DNA of 64,000 nucleotides from Massilia sp. H6 (GTDB lineage: Bacteria; Pseudomonadota; Gammaproteobacteria; Burkholderiales; Burkholderiaceae_D): positions 1-64,000 of the forward strand of contig NZ_CP103372.1 of NCBI RefSeq assembly GCF_024802625.1, read 5' to 3'. The position numbers were made by a program, and so were the translations under genes. Position 1 is the stretch's first letter, and every line of letters starts with the position of its first letter. The notes below the pieces were generated by a model. That model worked only from the letters and a program-made list of their open reading frames with translations. It had not been told where the DNA came from and did not search any database. Below, piece by piece: positions 25,476 to 34,135 of the stretch.

Positions 25476-26662
25476 TTAGCTTCCTTCATGACAGGTTCGT
25501 AAAGGTCGACGTCGCGCTGTGCGAACGGCAGGTAGGGGACACTCCATGGATAGTGAAAACGATTGGTCTGGCGCGACTGCTCCAGGGCGCGGACCTCAGT
25601 CATGGCGAAGGAGGCGATCCCCTGAACGGCAACGTCCGCATTCCTTCCACCTGGATTCGCCGTGCTGCTTTCGTAGCACGTGCGCGCAAGCGCCTTGGCG
25701 TCCGCCCGGCCCGAGGAGGCTCGGAGCTGATTGACCAACCTGTATTTGCAGTAGAGAAATTCGCGGTCCGGTTCCGCGCGCTGAGTTATCTGTTCGAGCC
25801 AGCGGTAGCCGTCAAGAGCACCCGTGCCTATTGAGTCGCGCAGCATCTTGATCCGCTGGGTGAGCGGCAGCTGGTTGTTGTAGGCCGCGTTCGGGATATG
25901 TGCGAGTCCCGAATAACAAGATTGCCCTAGCCGTAGCGCGGAGGCCTGGTCGCCGCGGCGGTACTCGATGAAGCTGGCCAGCCCGCAAACCCTGCCAGAG
26001 GACTCGGCGCCGATCGCGAACGCCTGATGCACGAGTTCGCGTGCCGTGTCGACGTCCTGTGCTTGCCCCTTACCGACATAGGCCATGTTTGCCAGGTTGA
26101 AGACGGCGGGTTGATAGCGCCGGGACGCCGCCGCGCGATAGTGCTCGCGTGCGAGCTGCAAGTTTCGTCGTGCGCCGAACAGGCCGTACTCGTACACGAA
26201 TCCGCTGAAATTCTGGGCCTCGGGTACCCCCTGGCGGCTGAAGTTCAAGAGCTTGCCAAGGATCTCGTTGCGATCCTTCCCAGCGCGCATCGGTACGGTG
26301 CGGATCAGGCTGATCACCTCCGGCCCCTGGGGCGATACGGCCGAGAACGCCCCGTACTTCAGTGAATTGCCGAATTGGTCAAGCGAGGGGAGGGACCTCT
26401 TGACCCGGCTGATCATCGAGTCGTCGACTGCTGCCTCCGCCGCCTTGTTGTGTTGTGCCATCGAGCCGGCAAGCTGCTCGATCCGTCCGGATCCGAGCAG
26501 GTCGCGGTTCCATTGAACTTCCGGCGTCACTGCCGGGTGCGCGGGCCCTGTCGGCTGTTGGGCAGATGCCGGCAAAAGTAGCGTGGCAAAGGTCAGGAAC
26601 ACGGGGCCGGCAAGCTTCACGGCGCTGAGTGGAGCGGACTGGCGAAGGATTACTAGAGGCAT
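25472..26662 (-). CDS. Exported Sel1-like repeat protein
   Basis: The 396-residue protein begins with an N-terminal hydrophobic signal (about 15-35) and contains alpha-alpha repeats resembling Sel1/TPR units around residues 135-260 (for example GVPEAQNFSGFVYEYGLFG and then AVFNLANMAYVGKGQAQD). Sel1 repeats are protein-binding scaffolds. It is the first gene of the leftward transfer operon. Its ATG at 26662 is preceded by ATTGACTTTTTC, as the relaxosome operon is. Confidence 0.75.
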   Translation of the reverse strand: MPLVILRQSAPLSAVKLAGPVFLTFATLLLPASAQQPTGPAHPAVTPEVQWNRDLLGSGRIEQLAGSMAQHNKAAEAAVDDSMISRVKRSLPSLDQFGNSLKYGAFSAVSPQGPEVISLIRTVPMRAGKDRNEILGKLLNFSRQGVPEAQNFSGFVYEYGLFGARRNLQLAREHYRAAASRRYQPAVFNLANMAYVGKGQAQDVDTARELVHQAFAIGAESSGRVCGLASFIEYRRGDQASALRLGQSCYSGLAHIPNAAYNNQLPLTQRIKMLRDSIGTGALDGYRWLEQITQRAEPDREFLYCKYRLVNQLRASSGRADAKALARTCYESSTANPGGRNADVAVQGIASFAMTEVRALEQSRQTNRFHYPWSVPYLPFAQRDVDLYEPVMKEAK

Positions 26663-26674
26663 GATCGGGTCGAA

Positions 26675-26740
26675 AAAGTCAATCAGTATTAAGAATTATA
26701 CGCTTGCTAACGCAGCAAAATTTAATTTAAATTGACTTTT
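26675..26740. promoter_or_regulatory. Divergent control region with inverted ATTGACTTTT motifs
   Basis: The block TTTAATTTAAATTGACTTTT (26721-26740) is identical to 4146-4165. Its right-hand part ATTGACTTTT also occurs on the other strand (26675-26684), 12 bases before the leftward gene start. The two inverted copies serve the divergent operons that start at 26662 and 26808. A shared regulator for relaxosome and mating-pair genes is the likely meaning. Confidence 0.6.
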
Positions 26741-26807
26741 TTTCTCGGGCTGCGTACGCTTGTTGTGCAGTTATGTCAACTTTCCTAGACGGACTTGACC
26801 AACTCCC

Positions 26808-28274
26808 ATGAGCAATTTCACCCTACCTGACTATCCGGAGCTGTACGGCGACCGTCTGACCGAGGACGAGCGGATGGCCATGATGCCGATTACCAGCGGC
26901 GCGAATCGTGCTGTCGAGTCGACGCTGTTGAACGCGTTTGCCTACGCGGTGATCAGTGGCGCCTCGGACGTCCATATTTCCGGGCATGAGTGGCAAGGAC
27001 TCCATGTTGAGATCGGTATCCGTACTTCGGTCGGCATGGTCAACCTCCGCTACGACCGCGACAACAATGGCAAACACTTCCGCACGAAGATGCTCGAGCT
27101 CACGAATACGCCACAGGGCGGGAGCACCCCCGACCTGTTGTCGACTCGTTTCTCGTTGAGCTTTCCTGCCTGGTGGGCTGAACAGCACAACCTGCGCAAC
27201 TGCAACGGACAGCCTTACGACATCGATGTGCGCGTCGAGTACGCTAGAACATTCGATGGCTGGAAGTTCACCAGCCGGATCATCAACCAGCAGACCGCCC
27301 CCAAGCTTGAACAATTGCGCCTGCCTTACGCCCTCGAGGCCCTGATCCGCCGGGTTATCTGCGAGCCGAGTGGCCTCATCCTCGCGACGGGGCCGACGGG
27401 TTCAGGCAAATCCACGCTGCTCAACGCGATGATCAATTACCTGATCAACGGGCAGAACGCCATCGTCACGATCGAGAACCCGGTTGAGTATCGCCTCCGC
27501 GGCCCGGGGCCGATTACGCAGATACCAGTACGCGGCGAGGTCACGTTCGCCAAAGCGCTGCGCTCGGTCTTGCGCCAGGATCCGGACATCATCCTGATTG
27601 GCGAGATCCGTGACGTGGAGACGATGGACGTCGCACTCGATGCTGCCTCTACCGGCCACCTGGTTCTGTCGACACTGCACGCAAACAGCGCGACCGACGC
27701 CGCGTCCAGGGCGCTCGACCTGCTGCCGGATCGCACGCGGGACGCTGTGCGTTTGGCCGAATCCCTCAAGCTGATCATGGCGCAACGCCTTGTCTACAAA
27801 TTCGAGTCGGAGACGGCGCCGCGCGAACTCGGCATTCACGAACGCTCCTGGCTCGAGGACAACGGGCTCAGCGTCGTTCGGCCGCTGCAAGAAACGGTCT
27901 CGCAGACCAAGGTCGGCAAGTCTGCACTTATCGAGGCGATCGACATCGACTACCCGATCAGCCAGATCATCCGCGGCGACCGGTTCGACCCAGACGCAAT
28001 GTACAAGCTGGCATCACGCCAGCTGCAGTACGAGACCTTGGTAATGGCCGGCTTACGGGCGGTGGAAGAGGGGTACGCAAAACTCAGCGACTGCCGCACC
28101 AAGCTTGAGACCAACCGCTCGGCCGGTGCGGCGCACCCGCTTCGGACAGAGCTGGCCAGGCGCTTCGGCTTGACTTACAGCGAGGTGGCGCGCGGCATTG
28201 ACAAGTTCGTCACCGAGCAAGAACTGAACCACGAAACCACTCTTGATGCCGTTTTCGAAAGGATGTTCAAGTGA
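26808..28274 (+). CDS. PilT/DotB-like (TraJ-type) secretion ATPase
   Basis: The 488-residue GspE/PilT-superfamily ATPase has Walker A GPTGSGKS near residue 198, the Asp box around 220-245, Walker B (IILIGEIRD) near 262 and the His box STGHLVLSTLHAN near 283. Enzymes of this type energise type IV pili and, as DotB or IncI TraJ, some type IV secretion systems. An N-terminal 180-residue region precedes the core. A MOBF/TraN-type system normally does not need it, so it may drive pilus retraction or a hybrid channel. It overlaps the next gene (GTGA). Confidence 0.85.
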   Translation: MSNFTLPDYPELYGDRLTEDERMAMMPITSGANRAVESTLLNAFAYAVISGASDVHISGHEWQGLHVEIGIRTSVGMVNLRYDRDNNGKHFRTKMLELTNTPQGGSTPDLLSTRFSLSFPAWWAEQHNLRNCNGQPYDIDVRVEYARTFDGWKFTSRIINQQTAPKLEQLRLPYALEALIRRVICEPSGLILATGPTGSGKSTLLNAMINYLINGQNAIVTIENPVEYRLRGPGPITQIPVRGEVTFAKALRSVLRQDPDIILIGEIRDVETMDVALDAASTGHLVLSTLHANSATDAASRALDLLPDRTRDAVRLAESLKLIMAQRLVYKFESETAPRELGIHERSWLEDNGLSVVRPLQETVSQTKVGKSALIEAIDIDYPISQIIRGDRFDPDAMYKLASRQLQYETLVMAGLRAVEEGYAKLSDCRTKLETNRSAGAAHPLRTELARRFGLTYSEVARGIDKFVTEQELNHETTLDAVFERMFK

Positions 28275-28909
28275 TCAAGCGACTCATTGCCATCTTGGCG
28301 CTCGGAGTAACGTGCTCCGCACAGGCCGCCCCGTCGTCAGCCAGCCCGCTGGTCGACCAACTGCGTCCGTACTTGCAAGTCAAAACTGTCGAGGGGGATG
28401 AATTCCGTGTCCGCGCCTTCTTCTCACCATCGTGCAGCTTCTCGAAACAGTACTTACCCTTTTTTCTGAACCTGTCGAATACGCTTCCTCAAGACAAGCA
28501 GTTTGCGTTTACGCCCGTCGTGAACAAGGCAGACGGCCTCACGTACGCATTCGCATTCGCAGCGGTCCAGCGCTTTTATCCGCGACACGTGAATAACTTC
28601 GTCGAGGCATCGCTGCGCGGCGTGCAGGACATGGGGCTCTCCACGCGCAACTGGGTAGGCATCGAACGCATCGGCAAGGCAGCTGGCATCCCGGTGCCAA
28701 TGGGCCGCCTGGTCGAAGACAACCTGCCCATCTTGAAAAGCGACGTCGAGCAGTTGATGACGCTGCGGAGCAAGCTGAAGATCACCAATACGCCCAGCGT
28801 TTCGGTCGCGGGGACGTATATCGTGACCCCGGAATTCACCGGCGGCGACACGAATCAGTTCAGCACACTGGTCAACGCGGTCGTCTCGATGGTCACGCTT
28901 CACGAGTAA
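28271..28909 (+). CDS. Exported thioredoxin-fold protein with CxxS active site
   Basis: The 212-residue protein has a signal peptide (to about residue 20) and a DsbA/DsbC-like thioredoxin fold. The active-site motif reads CSFS where CxxC is usual, and a cis-proline segment (TNTPSVSV) is present near 170. Loss of the second cysteine favours disulfide isomerisation or trapping over oxidation. F-type systems encode DsbC/TrbB-like proteins to fold cysteine-rich TraN and TraU, which fits the neighbours here. GTG start overlaps the ATPase stop. Confidence 0.8.
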   Translation: MIKRLIAILALGVTCSAQAAPSSASPLVDQLRPYLQVKTVEGDEFRVRAFFSPSCSFSKQYLPFFLNLSNTLPQDKQFAFTPVVNKADGLTYAFAFAAVQRFYPRHVNNFVEASLRGVQDMGLSTRNWVGIERIGKAAGIPVPMGRLVEDNLPILKSDVEQLMTLRSKLKITNTPSVSVAGTYIVTPEFTGGDTNQFSTLVNAVVSMVTLHE

Positions 28910-28956
28910 TCCCATTCGCAGCGAAGCACGTTTGGTACGCGACCAGGTCGCGCCCG

Positions 28957-28972
28957 CTTTCGCGCGCGAAAG
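28957..28972. repeat. Backbone palindrome copy 3
   Basis: CTTTCGCGCGCGAAAG, extended by G/C to an 18-bp palindrome, 47 bases after the thioredoxin-fold gene. It is paired with copy 4 only 45 bases further on (start to start). Confidence 0.9.
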
Positions 28973-29001
28973 CGCGGTTCTTGCTGCGCCCCAAATCAAT
29001 T

Positions 29002-29017
29002 CTTTCGCGCGCGAAAG
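29002..29017. repeat. Backbone palindrome copy 4
   Basis: CTTTCGCGCGCGAAAG ends 15 bases before the ATG of the DUF2726 gene. Two copies 45 bp apart would let a protein bind cooperatively in front of this gene. Confidence 0.9.
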
Positions 29018-29032
29018 CTTAAAGGAACTGTC

Positions 29033-29719
29033 ATGCCGGAACTACCGTCTTGGGCTACAGGAGCTGCCCTTATTGTCGCGTTATCGCTTGGCGCGATAGG
29101 CGTCGTACTCAATTTTGTCTTCGGAGCACGGGTAGGCAAGTACCGCGCGCGTGCACTAATGACAGACAACGAACTAGAATTTTTCTTCAGATTATCGAAA
29201 GCGCTCCCGCACCATCTGGTCTTCCCCCAGGTTTCGCTGCAGGCGCTAGTCGAGGCAGCAAGCTCCGACAAGAAAACCGCGCATGCCGACCGTCTCAGGA
29301 TAGCCCAGCAGCGCGCCGACTACGTGGTCTGCAATCCCGCCGGCGCGGTCATCGTTGTGGTTGAGCTGGACGACCGCACGCACGATGCCAAGAGGGATGC
29401 GGTTCGGGATGCGCGGCTCAAGCAGGCCGGAATAAAGACGGTGCGCTACCACTCCAAAGCCAAGCCATCATTGGCGGCAATTCAACAAAGATATTCTCGG
29501 ACTGAGCAAATAAGGAGAAGGAACAATGAATCAACTACGGAACCTGCGCCGCAGCGGCGCTATGCTTGGCTTCGCTGTTACCTTGGCCTTGGTCGTTGTT
29601 ATCGTGCCTCTTTTTGGTACCGTTGGTGGGGTGGTTGCAGGCTTTGCAGGCGCCGTAGCGGCCTGCCAGCGACGTGCTTACATGGACGATCTTTCAGCAA
29701 GGATGTCGGGCTGTGTTGA
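29033..29719 (+). CDS. DUF2726 membrane-anchored nuclease-like protein, with out-of-frame extension
   Basis: An N-terminal transmembrane segment (residues about 10-32) is followed by a DUF2726 domain (about 40-150). DUF2726 is a restriction-endonuclease-like fold; the segment RADYVVCNPAGAVIVVVELDDRTH holds the acidic core. The frame then runs 194 bases into the next gene in another frame, giving a Cys/Arg/Trp-rich tail (from about residue 165) that is surely a shadow. A stop in a neighbouring frame near 29490 suggests a recent indel or lost stop near the end. A 228-residue product is possible but not ancestral. Confidence 0.7.
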   Translation: MPELPSWATGAALIVALSLGAIGVVLNFVFGARVGKYRARALMTDNELEFFFRLSKALPHHLVFPQVSLQALVEAASSDKKTAHADRLRIAQQRADYVVCNPAGAVIVVVELDDRTHDAKRDAVRDARLKQAGIKTVRYHSKAKPSLAAIQQRYSRTEQIRRRNNESTTEPAPQRRYAWLRCYLGLGRCYRASFWYRWWGGCRLCRRRSGLPATCLHGRSFSKDVGLC

Positions 29720-30212
29720 CGCTGTATGGGAGGTCGAGTTCGAGGGCGTGACGATCGGAACGCTGCGCGACGCTGACTACGCACGTATCTGCAGCGAAGT
29801 GCATGGGGACTGGATGCGTTACCTGGCTCAAGCACAAGCCTATGGCGGCGTACTTATGAAGTTGACTGGAATCTTGGCTGTCGCTATCCCGACATCGGCG
29901 TTCTGGATTGTTGTCATAGCAGGCCTCGCAAGCCCGGACCTGTACGCGTCGACGATCCAGGACCTGATCGTAATAACGCCTGCGCATGTCGCGGAGACCG
30001 CAAAGACCCTGGTGCCAGTTTTTATGATGGGCGCGCTCGGCCTGGCCGCGTTCTCCCGGGTATTTCGCGCCACGAATGTCTTCGACGCCGGGATTGCCGA
30101 CAAGGTACGCAGGCACTTCCGAGTCCCGGTCTCTGGGCGCATGACACTCACGCGATTCCGCCAGGAGGAGAGGGCAATCTTCGCGCATAGCCCGTCAGTG
30201 AAAGGGTCGTAG
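29526..30212 (+). CDS. Multi-pass inner-membrane protein, unknown function
   Basis: The 228-residue protein has about four hydrophobic helices (residues 12-45, 105-130, 155-180) around a soluble central region. An AAGGAGAAGG ribosome binding site stands 5 bases before the ATG, so the start is firm. It follows the DUF2726 gene and probably forms an operon with it. Family unknown; a transfer or entry-exclusion role is possible for a plasmid membrane protein here. Confidence 0.65.
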   Translation: MNQLRNLRRSGAMLGFAVTLALVVVIVPLFGTVGGVVAGFAGAVAACQRRAYMDDLSARMSGCVDAVWEVEFEGVTIGTLRDADYARICSEVHGDWMRYLAQAQAYGGVLMKLTGILAVAIPTSAFWIVVIAGLASPDLYASTIQDLIVITPAHVAETAKTLVPVFMMGALGLAAFSRVFRATNVFDAGIADKVRRHFRVPVSGRMTLTRFRQEERAIFAHSPSVKGS

Positions 30213-30437
30213 GTTTATGCGGGGCCCGCGAACACAGCGATGCTTTTTCGTCGATACATAAATCTTCGCCGATTCGGCCGAGAGGACCCGAAGCGTGCTG
30301 TCGGCGCGCAAGCGGCGGCCAGTCTCGGCGAAAGCGGTAGTGGACACGAATTCCTTGAATGCCTGAACTGGGTTGGCATTCCACGAAGTCAGGGTGTGCA
30401 TGGCGAGGCCTACCGGTTCGAGTGATCTACCTGCCAT
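30195..30437 (-). pseudogene. Possible N-terminal fragment of a tyrosine recombinase
   Basis: The 80-residue ORF contains NPVQAFKEFVSTTAFAETGRR and a following serine/tyrosine-rich segment that resembles the SAM-like N-terminal domain of phage-type integrases, then degenerates. No catalytic domain follows. This is similarity by eye only and is weakly supported. Confidence 0.3.
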
Positions 30438-30816
30438 AAAACGTAACTAACCGATGCACGTAAGCAAACAGGAAGAATTGCCAAATGTTAACAACTTCGA
30501 AAAAAATCACACTACTCAACCAAGGCATCCAGGAAAGAGGGTTGGAGCCGGTTCGTACAGGGACCAACGGACTCCAGCCGAGCTGTGCTCGTTTCAACAA
30601 ACAAGCCTACAGGCACGATCCCGATCGCTGCTCCTGCGACCATCTGTCGCGTCCAGAATGCCTTATTCGAACCGCTCGCGTCCGCCGTCATGCCAACGCG
30701 GAGCTGGAGCGCTCGGGTGACCAGGTCCAGCGCCGACACCGGCCAGATCTAGCGCAGCGTCCGCCCGCACACCCGGGAAGCGCTTGAGCTCGTTCCGCAG
30801 CACGCTCTCTCCAAGG
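30438..30816. other. Gap without a supported gene
   Basis: A minus-strand frame at 30512-30739 with a GTG start looks partly protein-like, with a short hydrophobic patch, but has no convincing ribosome binding site. Together with the recombinase fragment to its left it may be debris of a decayed insertion. Confidence 0.35.
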
Positions 30817-32193
30817 TCAGCGGTTCCCGGCGTAGTTCACGAATTTCGTGTATTCCCCGATCCAGGTCAGGCGCACCGTTCCGGTGGGGCCGTTACGCTG
30901 CTTGCCGATGATGACTTCCGCAGTCCCTTTGTCCGGCGAGTCCTCGTTATAGACTTCGTCCCGGTACAAAAATATGATGACGTCGGCATCCTGTTCGATC
31001 GCTCCCGATTCCCGCAGGTCCGACATGATCGGCCGCTTGTTCGGCCTGTTCTCCAGCGTACGATTCAGCTGCGAGAGGGCGATGACAGGGCACTGGAGCT
31101 CCTTGGCCAGTGCCTTGAGCGAGCGCGATATCTCTCCCACTTCGGTTGCGCGATTATCTCTGTTGTTCTGACCCTTATTGTCCGACACCATCAGCTGCAG
31201 GTAGTCCACTACGATAAGCCCTGGCTTTCCATGCTGGCGTGCCGCGCGCCGTGCGCGTGACCTCAGCTCCATGGGGCTAAGGGCTGCAGTCTCGTCAATG
31301 TAGATCGGCGCCCCGTTCAACTTCTGGATTGCGTGCGTCAAGCCCACCCAGTCTTTGTCTTGCAGCTTTCCCTTGCGCAGGCGTTGCTGGTCGACCTGGC
31401 CTACGGACCCCAGGATCCGCCTTGCCAGCTGAGTTCCGCCCATCTCCATCGAGTACACCGTCACTGGTTTGCTGGTGGCGAGCGCATAATTCTCACCAAT
31501 ATTCACGGCAAAAGCAGTCTTGCCCATCGATGGCCGCCCGGCGACGATCACAAGATCCCCGGGTTGCAGTCCCGAGGTGATCTCGTCGAGATCCACAAAG
31601 CCGGTGGCAACCCCGGTTATGCCGGCATCGTCGTCGCGTGAGCTCAATTCGTCGATCTGCTCGATCACCTGCGCAATTAACGGTTGTAGCGGGACCGCTT
31701 CCTCAGACCCGCGCGCACGTTCCGCAGCGATGCTCAGGATCCTCGCCTCGGCCTGGTCGAGGACTGCGGCGACGTCTTCGCCCCGCAGCTTGTAGACGTC
31801 CTCGCTGATGTCGTTCAAGGCAACGAGCAGCTCCCGCATCACGCCGCGGTTCCTCACTATCTCGGCATAACGCCTGATGTTCGCCGCGGACGGCGTGCTC
31901 TGTGCCATTGCATTCAAGTAGGCCATGCCGCCGCAAAACTCATCCTTGCCGGATTGTTTCAGGCGCTCGCTTACGGTAATGACATCGGCGGGCATTCCAG
32001 TGCTGACGAGATGGATGATCTCCATAAAGATCAGGCGATGGTCATGGCGATAGAAATCGGCGGCGCTAACCATCCCGCTTACGCGGTCCCATGCGGAGTT
32101 ATCGCGAAGCAAGCCGCCCAGGACTGATTGCTCGGCTTCAATTGAGTGGGGTGGAATGCGAAGATCGTCGACTTCAGAGTCCTTTTGTTGCAT
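30817..32193 (-). CDS. dnaB: Replicative DNA helicase DnaB
   Basis: The 458-residue protein is a full DnaB: an N-terminal helical domain that opens with the typical PPHSIEAEQSVLGGLL, a linker helix, and a RecA-like helicase with Walker A GRPSMGKTAF near residue 215. Walker B is seen at LIVVDYLQLM and the arginine-finger region follows. DnaB hexamers unwind DNA at the fork. A plasmid-borne copy would reduce dependence on the host helicase; no replication initiator is visible in the window. It is transcribed alone. Confidence 0.95.
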   Translation of the reverse strand: MQQKDSEVDDLRIPPHSIEAEQSVLGGLLRDNSAWDRVSGMVSAADFYRHDHRLIFMEIIHLVSTGMPADVITVSERLKQSGKDEFCGGMAYLNAMAQSTPSAANIRRYAEIVRNRGVMRELLVALNDISEDVYKLRGEDVAAVLDQAEARILSIAAERARGSEEAVPLQPLIAQVIEQIDELSSRDDDAGITGVATGFVDLDEITSGLQPGDLVIVAGRPSMGKTAFAVNIGENYALATSKPVTVYSMEMGGTQLARRILGSVGQVDQQRLRKGKLQDKDWVGLTHAIQKLNGAPIYIDETAALSPMELRSRARRAARQHGKPGLIVVDYLQLMVSDNKGQNNRDNRATEVGEISRSLKALAKELQCPVIALSQLNRTLENRPNKRPIMSDLRESGAIEQDADVIIFLYRDEVYNEDSPDKGTAEVIIGKQRNGPTGTVRLTWIGEYTKFVNYAGNR

Positions 32194-32334
32194 AGATTTC
32201 TTTACGAGTTGTTTGCTGATCGGTCATCCCGGATGGGTCGCGCCAAACGGTCCGCGAGTGGAGCACTGTACCGTGCGCCGTCGTGTGCGGCAAATGCCGG
32301 GAACGGGCGGACGTGGCCACCGCGGCGACTGTGC

Positions 32335-32865
32335 TCAGATCAGTGGCGATGCCTGCTCCAGAACTTGATAGATCCACGTTACATTCCCTGGGAACTGCAC
32401 AGTAACCTTCTGTCCACCCTTCAACCACACACGCTTCGAAATGACTACGGGAGGCGGTGCCGATCGGTCGGTGCACACGACCAGACCGTTCTCCGAGCCA
32501 AATTGGTTGCATGGCTGGATGCTGAATTCCATCTCTGTCTCACGCCCGAAATTTTCGTCGAAACCACCGGCGGGAAGGTGCCGACGGATGAGTGCCTGCT
32601 GGCCGCCAGCCAGGATCACCGTGGTAGTGAGGGTGTAGGTCGACTGGCGGTTCGCCTGCAGCAAAGCCGCGGCCGCAACCCCGTTGCGCTCTTTGAGGCT
32701 GCTGCCGGCATAAAGGCGCGCCGGGCCTTGAGTCACCAGCTCGCTGTACCCTAGATACTTTGCCGTCGACCGTGGTGCTTGACTCGACGCACAACCCGCT
32801 ACAACGACGCTCGCTGCGACGCCGGCGACAACGCTAATGACTTTCTTCCAACCCGAACTGTTCAT
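32335..32865 (-). CDS. Putative lipoprotein
   Basis: The 176-residue protein has a lipoprotein signal with lipobox VAGC near residue 22, followed by a mature beta-rich domain. The ATG at 32865 has AGAGGG upstream, and an upstream extension of the frame would spoil the signal peptide. No family is recognised. It is separated from DnaB by about 140 bases, and an outer-membrane location is likely. Confidence 0.7.
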   Translation of the reverse strand: MNSSGWKKVISVVAGVAASVVVAGCASSQAPRSTAKYLGYSELVTQGPARLYAGSSLKERNGVAAAALLQANRQSTYTLTTTVILAGGQQALIRRHLPAGGFDENFGRETEMEFSIQPCNQFGSENGLVVCTDRSAPPPVVISKRVWLKGGQKVTVQFPGNVTWIYQVLEQASPLI

Positions 32866-33134
32866 GCCCAACCCTCTTGATTGCGGTTGCCCCATGGCAA
32901 CCTCTGTAGACATGATACGGGACGGCATTGCAGATTGTCGGCTGGCAGATGGAAAAGTGGCAAAAACTTGAAATTTTTGTGCGCTTTCTCGACGACGGAA
33001 TCGTGACCGTTGTCTTGGCGTGGTGAGAATGGCAATCAGGCCGTGACGACTCTATTCATTGCACCAAGCGCTTCCCCACCGGGACAACGCAAGTGCTGAC
33101 CGGCCCGCGCAGCTGCGCGGCCCATTGTGTCCTG

Positions 33135-33524
33135 TTAAGCACTTCCGCCGGTAGTGAACTTCAACTTCTGGCTAAACAAGACCTTTAGCATCTCGTTTTC
33201 TGTAACGTCCAACGGCGCGCTTACCCTCGCCGGCAGGAAGGAATGCAATTCAGGTGCAAATTTTCGGAATTCTGGTACTGCATACATGGCCTTTGCTAAT
33301 GCGTCCGAAAATTCCGGATCGTTGTGGGTGTACGAGGTGCGCACGAAAAACCCGCCAACAATGGCCTTGGGATCTGAATTTCGTCGAGCTATACATACGG
33401 CGTACACATTGGGGAGCAACTTTAAAAGCTCAGGCTCGGTCGTAAAGGTATCGTGCTGAATCGAATCAAACTCGTTGAACGTGCACCAATTTAATGGAAC
33501 AACCACACCTCCCTTGGCAGCCAT
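33135..33524 (-). CDS. Hypothetical protein
   Basis: The 129-residue soluble protein is alpha/beta-like with no signal peptide. A strong AGGAG site stands 6 bases before the ATG at 33524, which makes the gene credible. Family not recognised. It is isolated, with long spacers on both sides. Confidence 0.6.
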   Translation of the reverse strand: MAAKGGVVVPLNWCTFNEFDSIQHDTFTTEPELLKLLPNVYAVCIARRNSDPKAIVGGFFVRTSYTHNDPEFSDALAKAMYAVPEFRKFAPELHSFLPARVSAPLDVTENEMLKVLFSQKLKFTTGGSA

Positions 33525-34135
33525 ATGTTTCTCCTAAAAGAATTGTTGGATTGAACCCAGGGCTGCATCGGATTTCCGAAATGTCCTACTTGCATCGTGG
33601 CCAGTTGTGCTTGCCAAGCATCCGAAACGGCAGCATGACGAACTTTCTTTCTAGTCTAACGAACTTTGTTTTCGTAGTCGTGCGCGAAAGCCTGGCCGGC
33701 GCAGACGGCAGGTTCTGCTACTTTCGCACGTGTAAGTCCCTCAAGGGGTTCCCCTGGCTACGGTACACCTGGCAGCGCTTTCCTCAGGCTGGTGCGTTCG
33801 GCTGTTCCGATCATCGTACTGGTAACAATGACGCTCGGATCCGGAGCCTCGGTCGGTATCGCACGAGGTCACTGATAATCGACATGAACTAGAGGCCGTT
33901 CATCGCTTACTCGCGCCCAGACTGTCTGGTACTTCCGCAAGAGTCCTGCAGGCGCTCGTGACCGCGTGCGGTGCGCCGCGCGTATAACCGCCGGCCCCGG
34001 CCCCGGCCCCGGCCCTGGCCGTAAAAGTCATTGTTTTCGCCCGTTCCCTAATCTAGAGTAGGGGCTCTGCCGAGGTTCTTCGCAGCAAACCTACTGTTGA
34101 CGGAAGATGAGGCCGGTCCTGCACTATGGTAATTT
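33525..34135. other. 610-bp gap with inverted and simple repeats
   Basis: No gene is supported. GTGCGCGAAAG (33680-33690) and CTTTCGCAC (about 33720-33728) form an imperfect inverted pair that looks like a diverged version of the backbone palindrome with spread arms. A short run of CCCCGG hexamers lies at about 33988-34019. Confidence 0.45.
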
